Of a stretch of 64,000 nt of DNA, positions 9,601 to 18,233 are shown piece after piece. Position 1 is the first letter of the stretch, and each line of letters opens with the position of its first letter. The DNA is taken from NCBI GenBank assembly GCA_902562425.1, contig CACETF010000005.1, positions 62,001-126,000 of the forward strand. The letters are read 5' to 3'. The notes beneath the pieces are model-generated. The model was not told where the DNA came from, searched no databases, and was given only the letters and a program-made list of their open reading frames with translations. The translations under genes and the position numbers were made by a program. Origin of the DNA: Porticoccaceae bacterium. Its GTDB lineage: Bacteria; Pseudomonadota; Gammaproteobacteria; Pseudomonadales; Porticoccaceae.

Positions 9601-9704
9601 CTTTTAGTCAGTATCTTTTCACACAAATACGCCCTCTTGATCCATCTCAATAAGTAATGGTTTTTGTGTTTATCGAAATGATATGAATTTTTGAATGACA
9701 CCAG

Positions 9705-9735
9705 TATAATCCTTGGAGATTCACAATAGTTGACA
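9705..9735 (+). promoter_or_regulatory. Possible promoter elements before the TonB receptor gene
   Basis: A perfect TATAAT occurs at 9705-9710, and a perfect TTGACA occurs at 9730-9735, 33 bases before the receptor start codon. Neither has a full partner at 17 bases: TATAAT lacks a good -35, while TTGACA is followed only by a weak TATTAA/ATTAAT. The 167-base gap after ggt suggests the receptor has its own promoter. Which element is used is a guess. Confidence 0.3.
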
Positions 9736-9767
9736 AAAAGACGAAGCTTTATTAATGGGGGAAATTT

Positions 9768-12700
9768 ATGCCTGGCAAAAGTTTAATAGATGTGACGCGC
9801 ACATTTCACAGTAACAAAAGCGAGCTTTCACACATCGCATTATTACTGCTCATGTTATCGACGTCTGCGTCTGCAATTGCGCAAGATGACTTAGAGGAAA
9901 TAGTCGTCGTCGGCTCGCAAATTCAGGGTGCGACCGTGACCGACATATTACCTGTTACAGTAATCTCGTCGGAGGATATCGAAGCACTTGGCATAGAATC
10001 TGGTGATGAACTTCTCGAAAATCTACCTGAGATGGGACAAAACATGTTCCATGAGAGCGCCGAAACTGGCGGGCTCAACAGCTCGAGGGGAGATGTAGGA
10101 GCCTATAATCTAAGAAATCTAGGGGTCGGTAATACTCTCGTACTTCTTAACGGACGTAGGCTTGTCAACTCCCCCTCTTTTCAGACTGAAATTATTGGCG
10201 GAGGTTATACCCCAGTAAGCACAGTAAACTCGAACCTAATACCCGCAAACCTTCTCGAGCGAGTCGAAGTGTTACGTGATGGTGCGTCCGCATTATACGG
10301 AGCAGATGCACTTGCGGGGGTGGTAAATAACGTTACTGACACAAGCTTTGAGGGGTTAACAGTAAGATCCCGTACCCGAAATTACGGAAACTACTCGAAT
10401 ACTGATAGTGAGACGACAAATACAACAGACCAGCAGTTTAGTGTCGAATTTGGAACATCACTGAACGAGGATAAGTCTCACGTTACTCTTAATTACAGCT
10501 TTTTAGACAAAGGGCATATGCGAGCCAATTCCAATGACCGTTGGGCAGCCGGTGACCTGAGTTCATTTGTGCCAGAAGCAAGCGAATACCGTCAAAGCAG
10601 TTTCTGGAGCACCCAAGGCGATGCATTCTTCGATCAGACTTCGTCCAATGGGGCTTTGGGGCGGTTCGACTTAGTTGCTAGTGCAAATATAATGGATGAT
10701 TTTATGAATGCAACCGATCCGGTAACAGGATTAGCTTTATATTCCAACCCAGCAGATCCTAGAGGCTACGTCGATTCCGGGGGAGAATTTGTGGTATATC
10801 GTGACAGCGATCCTCGCTGTCTTGAATCCGAAAGTGGTGTTACGACGCCCTACAATACTGGCTATGGCACCTGCATCGTCTCCGAGAGTGGACATCCGGT
10901 GCCGCGATATAGCACTTCAGAAACGCGATGGATCCGTGGGGATTCTGAGCGACATAATTTCTTTGCAACATTCAGCCATGAGATCGACAAGGACGTCCGT
11001 CTTTATAACGAATTTGGTTTTTACCAGTCTTCTTATTATGCTGAGCGTTCCGGATCTGGACAGTTCCCCTACAAGTTCCGAGTAAGTGGAGCATCCTACT
11101 ATAATCCAATGCGTCAGCAACCACACCTTTTGGCTCCGGCGCACCCAGGTGCAGAGATGTGGGTTGATAACCTTAGATTTCTTGATCGCTCAGGCAAAGT
11201 AAGATCAGCATCTGTGGACAAAACCACGTGGCGGTTCCTGCAGGGAGTTGAAGGGTCGAACGGCAAGTGGAGCTATGATGGAGCGTTTCTTATATCTAAG
11301 GCTAAATCGGAAGACACTCAACTAAATTCGGTCTCTCGAAGACTCATGCAGGAGGCCCTATTCGACACAACAGCCGCAGGCTATAATTTCTTGTGTGACC
11401 CAACCAATCCAGACAGTGCATGTACAACAAACCTCGACAGAACGTTAGTCTCGGTTGGAAAGAAACAAATCTCAGAGCTTAACCTACTCGACATCAAGAT
11501 GAGTACAGATGAGCTCTTCGAGATCTCCTCTATACCAGTCGCGTTCTTGGTGGGTGCAGAGGTACGACACGAATCTTTAGAAGAGGATCGTGATGATCTT
11601 CTTTCAGGGTCGGACTCCTTCGAACACCTTATTTGGATCGGGACATCTGAGATAAGTCAAAGTAGCTGTTTTCTGAGCGATCGCACTACTGGAGAAATGC
11701 TAGTAACCCCGGATCCCAGGTGCTCTACCCCAGCAGAGACGTACCCATTCATAACCGGGATTGCGGGTGGTACAGGTGGAGCAGACTTCAATGCAGAGAG
11801 AGATACAATGTCACTTTTCACAGAGTTCTCCGCATCAGTAACAGACAATCTTGACGCTCAATTAGCCTTTAGGTTCGAGGATACATCCGACTACGGATCA
11901 GAGCTTGTTTGGAAATTTGCATTTGGCTGGCAGCTCAACGATAGCATTCTTGTTCGTGGATCTGCTCAGACGTCTTTTCGCGCCCCCGACCTCGTCACGC
12001 TGACTCAAAGCTACACTCATAGACTAAACAGCAGTCAACAGGATTATACCCGAGCCCTCATAGAGGATGTCGATAACCGGCTTGATGACTGGTTGTACCG
12101 ACGGGTAATTAACAACCCCAATCTAAAGTCGGAGACTGCTCAAAATCTCTCGTTTGGTCTCGTTCTCCAACCACTCGATGAGCTTACGATCACGTTAGAT
12201 GCCTTTCAGATTGTCAAAGAGAACACTATCGGAAACCTTGGTCAAACTAACGAGGGAACCCTAGATTTTCTCTTGAGATCTCAAGACGCTGAGTCACGAG
12301 GTTTTGCTGCACTAACGAATGATACCTTCGAGGCAACCTGTGGAACAGCATCGATCCGAGACACAAATCTTGAACCGGGCTTGATAACAACAACTTCTAC
12401 GCAGCACAACACTCGAGTCGTGCGGCCTGCAACCACATCGGAGGATCGGGGAGGGGATTGGGATACCACGCAGACATCTAAGGAAAATGGCTTCTGTCCT
12501 GTGGGCCGGAACGACTGGTTTTTTGCGCAATCCATCTACGATAATTTCGGTGATCGTATTATCGAAGGATTTGATTTAGGGGTGTACTACACCTGGGAAA
12601 GTGACATAGGAAGCTTTGATCTCCGATACAACGGAGCTTTCACAACTCGACTAGAGCAAGAGGCAGTGCCTGGTAGTGACGCAGATAAGATACTTCAAGC

Positions 12701-13142
12701 ACAGCAAAGCGGGTACTTCGACGAGATCATTGATAGGCTCACAGTTGGTAACGACGAGGTCACAGATCTGACCATAAATGTGCGGGGTTTTGGTGACATT
12801 TTGGGCACAAACAGCCTCTTTGAGGAGAAGCACTCGATGCGACTCTCCTGGCGAAAAGAGGATTGGAGTGCCTCTCTAACGGCACGTCATGTTGGCGAGA
12901 CAACTCAGCCAACAACAACACTACCAGACGGGCTGGTATGGGTAATTGAATCGATGACAACTTTGAATGCCAACGTCGCATACAGATTTGATGTCGGTGA
13001 CGCGCGTGCCAAAGTTACCCTCGGCGCCAACAATGTTCTCGATGAGCGGGCACCACTCGCAGTTGCTACCTATGGGTATAACCCTGCGCTGCATAACGAT
13101 TACGGTCGTAGTTTCTACCTCGACATAAAAGCCTCGTTTTAA
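9768..13142 (+). CDS. TonB-dependent outer-membrane receptor
   Basis: This is a 1124-residue outer-membrane active transporter energised by TonB. A signal peptide with a hydrophobic core at about residues 22-37 precedes LEEIVVVGSQI, typical of a TonB-box/plug start. The plug (about 45-190) has NLRNLGVGNTLVLLNGRRLV and LERVEVLRDGASALYGADALAGVVN. A long barrel ends in Phe (DIKASF), as outer-membrane proteins do. It is larger than most (700-1000), with cysteine-containing extracellular loops. GGGGGAA before the ATG is a good ribosome site. It lies after pxpABC and ggt and may import a gamma-glutamyl or peptide substrate. The ligand is unknown. Confidence 0.93.
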   Translation: MPGKSLIDVTRTFHSNKSELSHIALLLLMLSTSASAIAQDDLEEIVVVGSQIQGATVTDILPVTVISSEDIEALGIESGDELLENLPEMGQNMFHESAETGGLNSSRGDVGAYNLRNLGVGNTLVLLNGRRLVNSPSFQTEIIGGGYTPVSTVNSNLIPANLLERVEVLRDGASALYGADALAGVVNNVTDTSFEGLTVRSRTRNYGNYSNTDSETTNTTDQQFSVEFGTSLNEDKSHVTLNYSFLDKGHMRANSNDRWAAGDLSSFVPEASEYRQSSFWSTQGDAFFDQTSSNGALGRFDLVASANIMDDFMNATDPVTGLALYSNPADPRGYVDSGGEFVVYRDSDPRCLESESGVTTPYNTGYGTCIVSESGHPVPRYSTSETRWIRGDSERHNFFATFSHEIDKDVRLYNEFGFYQSSYYAERSGSGQFPYKFRVSGASYYNPMRQQPHLLAPAHPGAEMWVDNLRFLDRSGKVRSASVDKTTWRFLQGVEGSNGKWSYDGAFLISKAKSEDTQLNSVSRRLMQEALFDTTAAGYNFLCDPTNPDSACTTNLDRTLVSVGKKQISELNLLDIKMSTDELFEISSIPVAFLVGAEVRHESLEEDRDDLLSGSDSFEHLIWIGTSEISQSSCFLSDRTTGEMLVTPDPRCSTPAETYPFITGIAGGTGGADFNAERDTMSLFTEFSASVTDNLDAQLAFRFEDTSDYGSELVWKFAFGWQLNDSILVRGSAQTSFRAPDLVTLTQSYTHRLNSSQQDYTRALIEDVDNRLDDWLYRRVINNPNLKSETAQNLSFGLVLQPLDELTITLDAFQIVKENTIGNLGQTNEGTLDFLLRSQDAESRGFAALTNDTFEATCGTASIRDTNLEPGLITTTSTQHNTRVVRPATTSEDRGGDWDTTQTSKENGFCPVGRNDWFFAQSIYDNFGDRIIEGFDLGVYYTWESDIGSFDLRYNGAFTTRLEQEAVPGSDADKILQAQQSGYFDEIIDRLTVGNDEVTDLTINVRGFGDILGTNSLFEEKHSMRLSWRKEDWSASLTARHVGETTQPTTTLPDGLVWVIESMTTLNANVAYRFDVGDARAKVTLGANNVLDERAPLAVATYGYNPALHNDYGRSFYLDIKASF

Positions 13143-13152
13143 ACGATATAGC

Positions 13153-13188
13153 AACCCCAGATCCTTGTTACAAATATCTGGGGTTTTT
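13153..13188 (+). terminator. Intrinsic terminator after the TonB receptor gene
   Basis: AACCCCAGAT at 13153-13162 pairs perfectly with ATCTGGGGTT at 13176-13185 across a 13-base loop, and the 3' arm runs into a T tract ending at 13188. It begins ten bases after the receptor stop codon. The next gene starts only 13 bases further on, so that gene must rely on readthrough or on a promoter overlapping the hairpin. Confidence 0.8.
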
Positions 13189-13201
13189 AAAAGGTATCGC
13201 A

Positions 13202-14680
13202 GTGACTTCAAATCAAGCGACCCAAAATAAATATCCGGTAAAACATCAACGTATCGGGCTATTTTTGGGACCTTTACTCTTTATTTTTTTCATGCTCGTA
13301 GACGGAAATCAGGTTTCAATGTCACAAGCGGCATGGAGGACCGCTGGGGTGGCACTATGGATGGCGGCTTGGTGGGCAACAGAGGCGGTGCCTGTTCCGG
13401 TCACAGCCTTCCTGCCACTTATCACATTTGACCTACTTGATATCGTCTCTTTTAAAGAGGCAGCAGCTCCGTACGCCCACCCGACGATCTATCTATTCCT
13501 CGGGGCATTTATACTCGCCATCGCTGTAGAACGCTGGAATCTTCATAAACGAATAGCCCTCACAATACTCTCCCGAGTAGGGACAGATGGAAAAAGGCTT
13601 GTGGGAGGTTTTATGGTGGTTGCAGCATTGTTATCAATGTGGATGACAAATACCTCCACCACAATGATGTTAATGCCGATCTCACTATCCGTTGCGACAA
13701 TGATCATAAGCAACAATGACCACTTATCAGAGAAGCAGCAGGATGATTTTCAGGTCGCAATGTTGTTAGGACTCGCCTTTGCGGCAACTATCGGTGGCCT
13801 CGCTACTTTGGTGGGAACACCACCAAATGCGCTTCTAGCTGCCTACCTATCAAATACACACGGCATTGAGATAGGTTTTGCCCAATGGATGCTCGTCGGT
13901 GTTCCAGTTTCCATGATCATGCTACCAATTGCCTGGTTAGTGCTGACAAAATGGGCCTTTTTCGTAGAAATCGAGGAGACCGATGCCGCAAAGACTTACC
14001 TCGAAAAACTCCGCACTGAGCTCGGATCAATCACCGTACCAGAGTCACGGGTAGGAATTATTTTTTTAATTGTGATTGTCATGTGGATGCTCCGACGTCC
14101 CATCACAGATCTGTTTGGTGTAAGTGGCCTTAGCGATTCAGGTATCGTAATGACGGCCGTGCTCGCTCTTTTTGTAATGCCTAGTGGAAATCAGGCACAG
14201 CGATCATTGATGGTCTGGGAGGACTTGAATCGTCTTCCGTGGGGAGTTTTGATACTTTTTGGAGGGGGGCTAAGCCTAGCGTCTGCAGTGTCATCAAGCG
14301 GACTTGCAGAGTGGTTGGGAGGAAATTTATCTCCTCTTATTGTATTCGGGATTGTCATTTTGATCGTCGCATCCACTGCACTGGTGATATTTCTGACAGA
14401 ACTCACCAGTAACCTGGCTACCACCGCCACATTTTTGCCCGTGGTTGGAGCGATTGCCCTTCAAGCAGATGTCCCATTGCTTGCAATTTGCGTGCCCGTA
14501 ACACTTGCAGCAAGCTGCGCCTTCATGCTACCAGTTGCCACACCTCCAAACGCAATCGTCTTTGCATCAAACAAAATCACAATACCTCAGATGATTAAGG
14601 CAGGCGTCTACCTCAATACCCTCGGCTTGATATTATTGGTTATTATAGGAGTCTGGTGGGCTCCTCAAATCCTTTTCTGA
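13202..14680 (+). CDS. SLC13/DASS-family anion (carboxylate or sulfate) symporter
   Basis: This 492-residue inner-membrane transporter belongs to the divalent anion:Na+ symporter family, which moves di- and tricarboxylates or sulfate. The hallmarks are TEAVPVPVTAFLPL at residues 60-73, the first SNT-like ion-site loop MTNTSTTMM near 148-156, LVGTPPNALL, and a second half with LTSNLATTATFLPV and PVATPPNAIVF. Around a dozen hydrophobic segments are seen. The start is GTG at 13202, 13 bases past a terminator, with AAAGG upstream. The two following hydrolase genes lie 12 and 24 bases apart, so the three may form one transcript. Confidence 0.9.
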   Translation: MTSNQATQNKYPVKHQRIGLFLGPLLFIFFMLVDGNQVSMSQAAWRTAGVALWMAAWWATEAVPVPVTAFLPLITFDLLDIVSFKEAAAPYAHPTIYLFLGAFILAIAVERWNLHKRIALTILSRVGTDGKRLVGGFMVVAALLSMWMTNTSTTMMLMPISLSVATMIISNNDHLSEKQQDDFQVAMLLGLAFAATIGGLATLVGTPPNALLAAYLSNTHGIEIGFAQWMLVGVPVSMIMLPIAWLVLTKWAFFVEIEETDAAKTYLEKLRTELGSITVPESRVGIIFLIVIVMWMLRRPITDLFGVSGLSDSGIVMTAVLALFVMPSGNQAQRSLMVWEDLNRLPWGVLILFGGGLSLASAVSSSGLAEWLGGNLSPLIVFGIVILIVASTALVIFLTELTSNLATTATFLPVVGAIALQADVPLLAICVPVTLAASCAFMLPVATPPNAIVFASNKITIPQMIKAGVYLNTLGLILLVIIGVWWAPQILF

Positions 14681-14692
14681 TCTGAGCACCAA

Positions 14693-16540
14693 ATGACCAC
14701 AGTCATGCAATCACCCACACGATTCTTCTCTTTATGCATGGTCATATTACTCTGCTGCGCAATAGGAGCCTCTTTGATCCAGTCTTCTGGGAGACAGGTT
14801 TCAATCTCCCAGATCGCGCTTCCAACGGAAAATGGTCAACATCTTGCGGCTACACTATTTAAACCAAAAACTGCTACAGAGGAGAATCCTGCACCTTTTA
14901 TTGTGGTCGTTCCAGGCTTCCAGCGCTCGAAGGAGGCTCTTGCGAATATCGCGATCGAATTGTCAAGAAGAGGATTTGTTGTGGCCTCGATCGATCCATA
15001 TGGGCAAGGCTTCTCTAGCTCATCAATGAGCACACGGTCAGCGACTCACGAGGGCTATGGGCTTTTTGCCCTCGTTGACTACGCCTCCTCGACTGGGAAC
15101 TTAAATTACATTGACAGATCCAGAATTGGTGCAACGGGACATTCCGCTGGGGGAAATGCAGCGATTAGGGGCGCAAACTATTTTGGTCGAGAAGCCGAGA
15201 GAACAGGTGCACCATCAAAGTTACACTCAGTATTTGTGTCTGGTTATGTTCTCACGCTCAGGAAATCAGTGTTGAAAGATGTTCGGTCCAACATAGGCGT
15301 GAGCTATGCCTTGTATGACGAGGGAGCCTTCCGAAATAAATTAAAAAACGGTGACATGCGTACAGCACCGGAAGCAATCAGGGTCGTGAACTCTGGTCGT
15401 GAAAAAGGATTAAAGAGTATTAGAGAAGTAGTTCCAGGACGGTTCTATGGAGATTTGGAAACGCGCGCGCTTCGTGTCGTGCACAACGAGCCTCTTCTTC
15501 ACCCCTTTCAGCCCTATAATGGAGAGGCAACCGCCAACCAGATCGCATACTTTGAGCATGTTTTTAACCATTCGTCGGGTCTGCCTACCCATGACCAGAT
15601 TTGGCATTGGAAGGAGCTATTTGGGCTAGTCGCTTTCGTCACATCGTTAGTTGCAATAATCCCTCTCGGGAGAATACTCCTTACCACCACCACATTTAAT
15701 TCGCTTGTGCACAGGGTTCCGGAGGCTGCACTTGTGCCAACCGGGACGGGTCGAATCATCTTTTGGAGCTTATTTTTTGTCGGTGCTGCAATAGCTTGTG
15801 CCAGTTTCATACCGATGGTAGACATTTCGAAAAGCCTTTTTGTAGCGGCCTCAAATCGACATCAGACTTGGTTCTTCCCTCAGAGGATGAATAACCCTGT
15901 GATGTTGTGGGCTCTCTTCAATGGTCTAGTTGGTCTCGCCTTATTTTATATAAGCTACAGGTTTTATGGGCGTACCCATGGAGCCAATCCAAAAAACTGG
16001 GGGGTAAGAATTGACCGAAACGAACTCGTATTAACGGTAGTCGCAGCACTGATCATCTTTGGCATCTACTACTTGACGCTATTTTTTATAAATTACCTTT
16101 TTCAGGTCGATTATCGCTTCTGGTTCATAGGCGCCAGGGTATTTCAACCTGAGATGCTCATCCTACTGGGAATGTATGTCCCATTTTTTCTTGTCTTTTT
16201 TACAGCAAACTCTCTCAGGGTCAATGTTGCGATGCGTTTTAAAGACGAGGTGGAATGGAAATCGATGCTCCTGGCTGGGATTGCAAATTCGCTTGGCCTG
16301 TTCTTTATCATTTTTATACAGTACACGGTTTTTGGTTTAACCGGCACGGTGTATTGGACGCAAGACTGGTTGTATATTAATTTGCTGTTTGGCATCGTCC
16401 CCGTCATGTTTATCCTACCGTATTTCAACCGCTACTTTTTTAAAATGACTGGTAAAATTTACCTTGGTCCATTGGTAACATGTCTGATATTTATTATGAT
16501 TTTACTCACCAATACAGTGTGTTACATACCCATCAGCTAG
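14693..16540 (+). CDS. Alpha/beta-hydrolase fused to a multi-span membrane domain
   Basis: The 615-residue protein combines two parts. After an N-terminal membrane anchor (about 11-30) comes an alpha/beta-hydrolase with VVVPGF near 71-76, DPYGQG near 101 and the nucleophile elbow GHSAGG with Ser at about 151. From about residue 310 on there are roughly eight hydrophobic helices. The catalytic part is probably outside the membrane. Substrate is unknown; an ester or lipid is a reasonable guess. The gene sits 12 bases after the SLC13 transporter, so the hydrolase might release the acid that is transported. The membrane domain matches nothing I can name. Confidence 0.75.
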   Translation: MTTVMQSPTRFFSLCMVILLCCAIGASLIQSSGRQVSISQIALPTENGQHLAATLFKPKTATEENPAPFIVVVPGFQRSKEALANIAIELSRRGFVVASIDPYGQGFSSSSMSTRSATHEGYGLFALVDYASSTGNLNYIDRSRIGATGHSAGGNAAIRGANYFGREAERTGAPSKLHSVFVSGYVLTLRKSVLKDVRSNIGVSYALYDEGAFRNKLKNGDMRTAPEAIRVVNSGREKGLKSIREVVPGRFYGDLETRALRVVHNEPLLHPFQPYNGEATANQIAYFEHVFNHSSGLPTHDQIWHWKELFGLVAFVTSLVAIIPLGRILLTTTTFNSLVHRVPEAALVPTGTGRIIFWSLFFVGAAIACASFIPMVDISKSLFVAASNRHQTWFFPQRMNNPVMLWALFNGLVGLALFYISYRFYGRTHGANPKNWGVRIDRNELVLTVVAALIIFGIYYLTLFFINYLFQVDYRFWFIGARVFQPEMLILLGMYVPFFLVFFTANSLRVNVAMRFKDEVEWKSMLLAGIANSLGLFFIIFIQYTVFGLTGTVYWTQDWLYINLLFGIVPVMFILPYFNRYFFKMTGKIYLGPLVTCLIFIMILLTNTVCYIPIS

Positions 16541-16564
16541 CAGACCCAGAGGACCTCAAAAAGG

Positions 16565-17503
16565 ATGAAATTATCCATTAGTTCAATTTTTAACCGAAAT
16601 AGAGCTCTGTCGTCTTTGAAACTGCTTTTATTATCATGTGTTGTGTGTGAGCCGTTGACGTCAAGTCCCTTGTCAATAAAAGAATCTCTTGAAGAAAATG
16701 GTAAGGGCAGCTTTGTTTTTGATGGCTGGGCTGGTAAACCACTCAAAGTTTTTATCACCCTCCCCCCTAAAACCCATCAACAAACTCCAATAGTTATAAT
16801 ACTCCACGGTAGAAGTCGTAACGCGGAAGGTTACAGAAATAGCTGGCATAGTTATGCCTTAGACAATAATTTCATTGCCGTGGTGCCAGAGTTTAAAAGC
16901 TCAACATTTCCAAAAGATACATTTAACTGGGGTAACATCCGATCACTGACGGGTCGAACAGTGGAGCGGCAGTTTTGGCTCCTATCCGTGATCGAGCCCC
17001 TGTTCGATGAGGTTAGGAACCAACTCAACATCCAGAGTAATTTTTATAATCTGTATGGGCACTCCGCAGGAGCTCAAATTGCTCACAGGTTCCTGTATTT
17101 CATACCCGATAACCGAGCAAAGCGAATTGTTATGGCAAATGCTGGTTACTACACCATGCCGGTCGACACAGTTAATTTTCCGCAAGGTATAAAGGATGTT
17201 GATGTCTCTGACACAAATCTAGTCAAAGCTTACTCTAAACGGGTCATAGTGCTCCTTGGAGACGATGACATTGACCCCGAACATAGTTCTCTTAATAAGG
17301 ACCTACAAAGTATGCGGCAAGGTAGGCATCGCTTTTCGAGAGGACATAGGTTTTACATGAATTCCTTATTCAAGGCCTCGATATTGCTCAAGGTTCCATT
17401 TAATTGGTCACTCTCCGTCGCTCCCGGGGTCGGACATAGTAATCGCAGCATGGTCAAATATGCCTATCCACTGCTACTCAGAGGGCCTTTGGAGGTGCAT
17501 TAG
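16565..17503 (+). CDS. Secreted alpha/beta-hydrolase (PHB-depolymerase/feruloyl-esterase-like)
   Basis: The 312-residue protein has an N-terminal signal-like stretch (about 15-30). The fold is that of extracellular polyhydroxybutyrate depolymerase or esterase relatives. ILHGRSRNAEGY near 79-90 forms the oxyanion region, YGHSAGAQIAHRF carries the nucleophile Ser at about 167, and a C-terminal PGVGHSNRSM supplies the likely His. It starts 24 bases after the membrane-hydrolase gene with AAAAAGG just before ATG, suggesting co-transcription. The substrate is unproven. Confidence 0.75.
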   Translation: MKLSISSIFNRNRALSSLKLLLLSCVVCEPLTSSPLSIKESLEENGKGSFVFDGWAGKPLKVFITLPPKTHQQTPIVIILHGRSRNAEGYRNSWHSYALDNNFIAVVPEFKSSTFPKDTFNWGNIRSLTGRTVERQFWLLSVIEPLFDEVRNQLNIQSNFYNLYGHSAGAQIAHRFLYFIPDNRAKRIVMANAGYYTMPVDTVNFPQGIKDVDVSDTNLVKAYSKRVIVLLGDDDIDPEHSSLNKDLQSMRQGRHRFSRGHRFYMNSLFKASILLKVPFNWSLSVAPGVGHSNRSMVKYAYPLLLRGPLEVH

Positions 17504-17763
17504 GATGAGCTTCTAAAAGTGACAGTGACGATACTCAGAAGTACTCACAGAAAATCTTTTATTTGATACAAAGGCAGTCTGATAGTAATCAATGCTTTTG
17601 TGAATGCCTAATCAACCCAAAAAATTAGATTAATATGCGAAACAAATCGGACCGCAGAGACAGGTATGACGTATACAAATACAATAAATTAATCCTTTGG
17701 TATATGGGTATGGATAACACACACGACGATACTAAGCCTGAGTTTCTTGTGATAGGACAGAAT

Positions 17764-18144
17764 ATGGAAAGGGTCACTACCATTTATGGTGCGTTCCTCA
17801 TCATTTGGGGTGTTGCAGTGAGTACCATAAGCGGTAGCGGAAGCATCACATCACTAATCCCAAGCATGATCGGTCTACCAATGGTCATTCTAGGAATAAC
17901 CTCCTCACTTCTACCGAAAACCAAAAAAATGCTTATGCACATAGCAGTTCTGATAGGACTGTTTGCATTCATTGGAGGAGCAGATTTTTTTCGAGGATTT
18001 TCCTCAGAAGAGGGAGCTTTCAGTAATCCATGGGCCGCCATATCAAAGCTGATGCTCTTTACTACAGGATTTGCCTTCACTATCCTGTGCGTGAAGTCAT
18101 TTATCTTTGTGAGAAAGAATCGTGAAGCCACCAGAAGTGAGTAA
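17764..18144 (+). CDS. Small four-helix membrane protein, unknown function
   Basis: The 126-residue protein begins MERVTTIYG and has about four hydrophobic segments, including a conserved-looking SLIPSMIGLPMVILGI. I recognise it as the type of short uncharacterised integral membrane protein common in marine bacteria, without an assigned role. I chose the ATG at 17764 because AGGA lies six bases upstream and the membrane domain starts at once. The frame is open back to an ATG at 17635, which would add 43 charged residues. It is convergent with the beta-propeller gene. Confidence 0.6.
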   Translation: MERVTTIYGAFLIIWGVAVSTISGSGSITSLIPSMIGLPMVILGITSSLLPKTKKMLMHIAVLIGLFAFIGGADFFRGFSSEEGAFSNPWAAISKLMLFTTGFAFTILCVKSFIFVRKNREATRSE

Positions 18145-18233
18145 ACCTAATAAACTAAAAGCTAGATACCATTGTAGGTTTCCGATTAGTAATGTCATTA
18201 GGTAGAAGATAGTCTTACTCCTTTGAAGTGACG

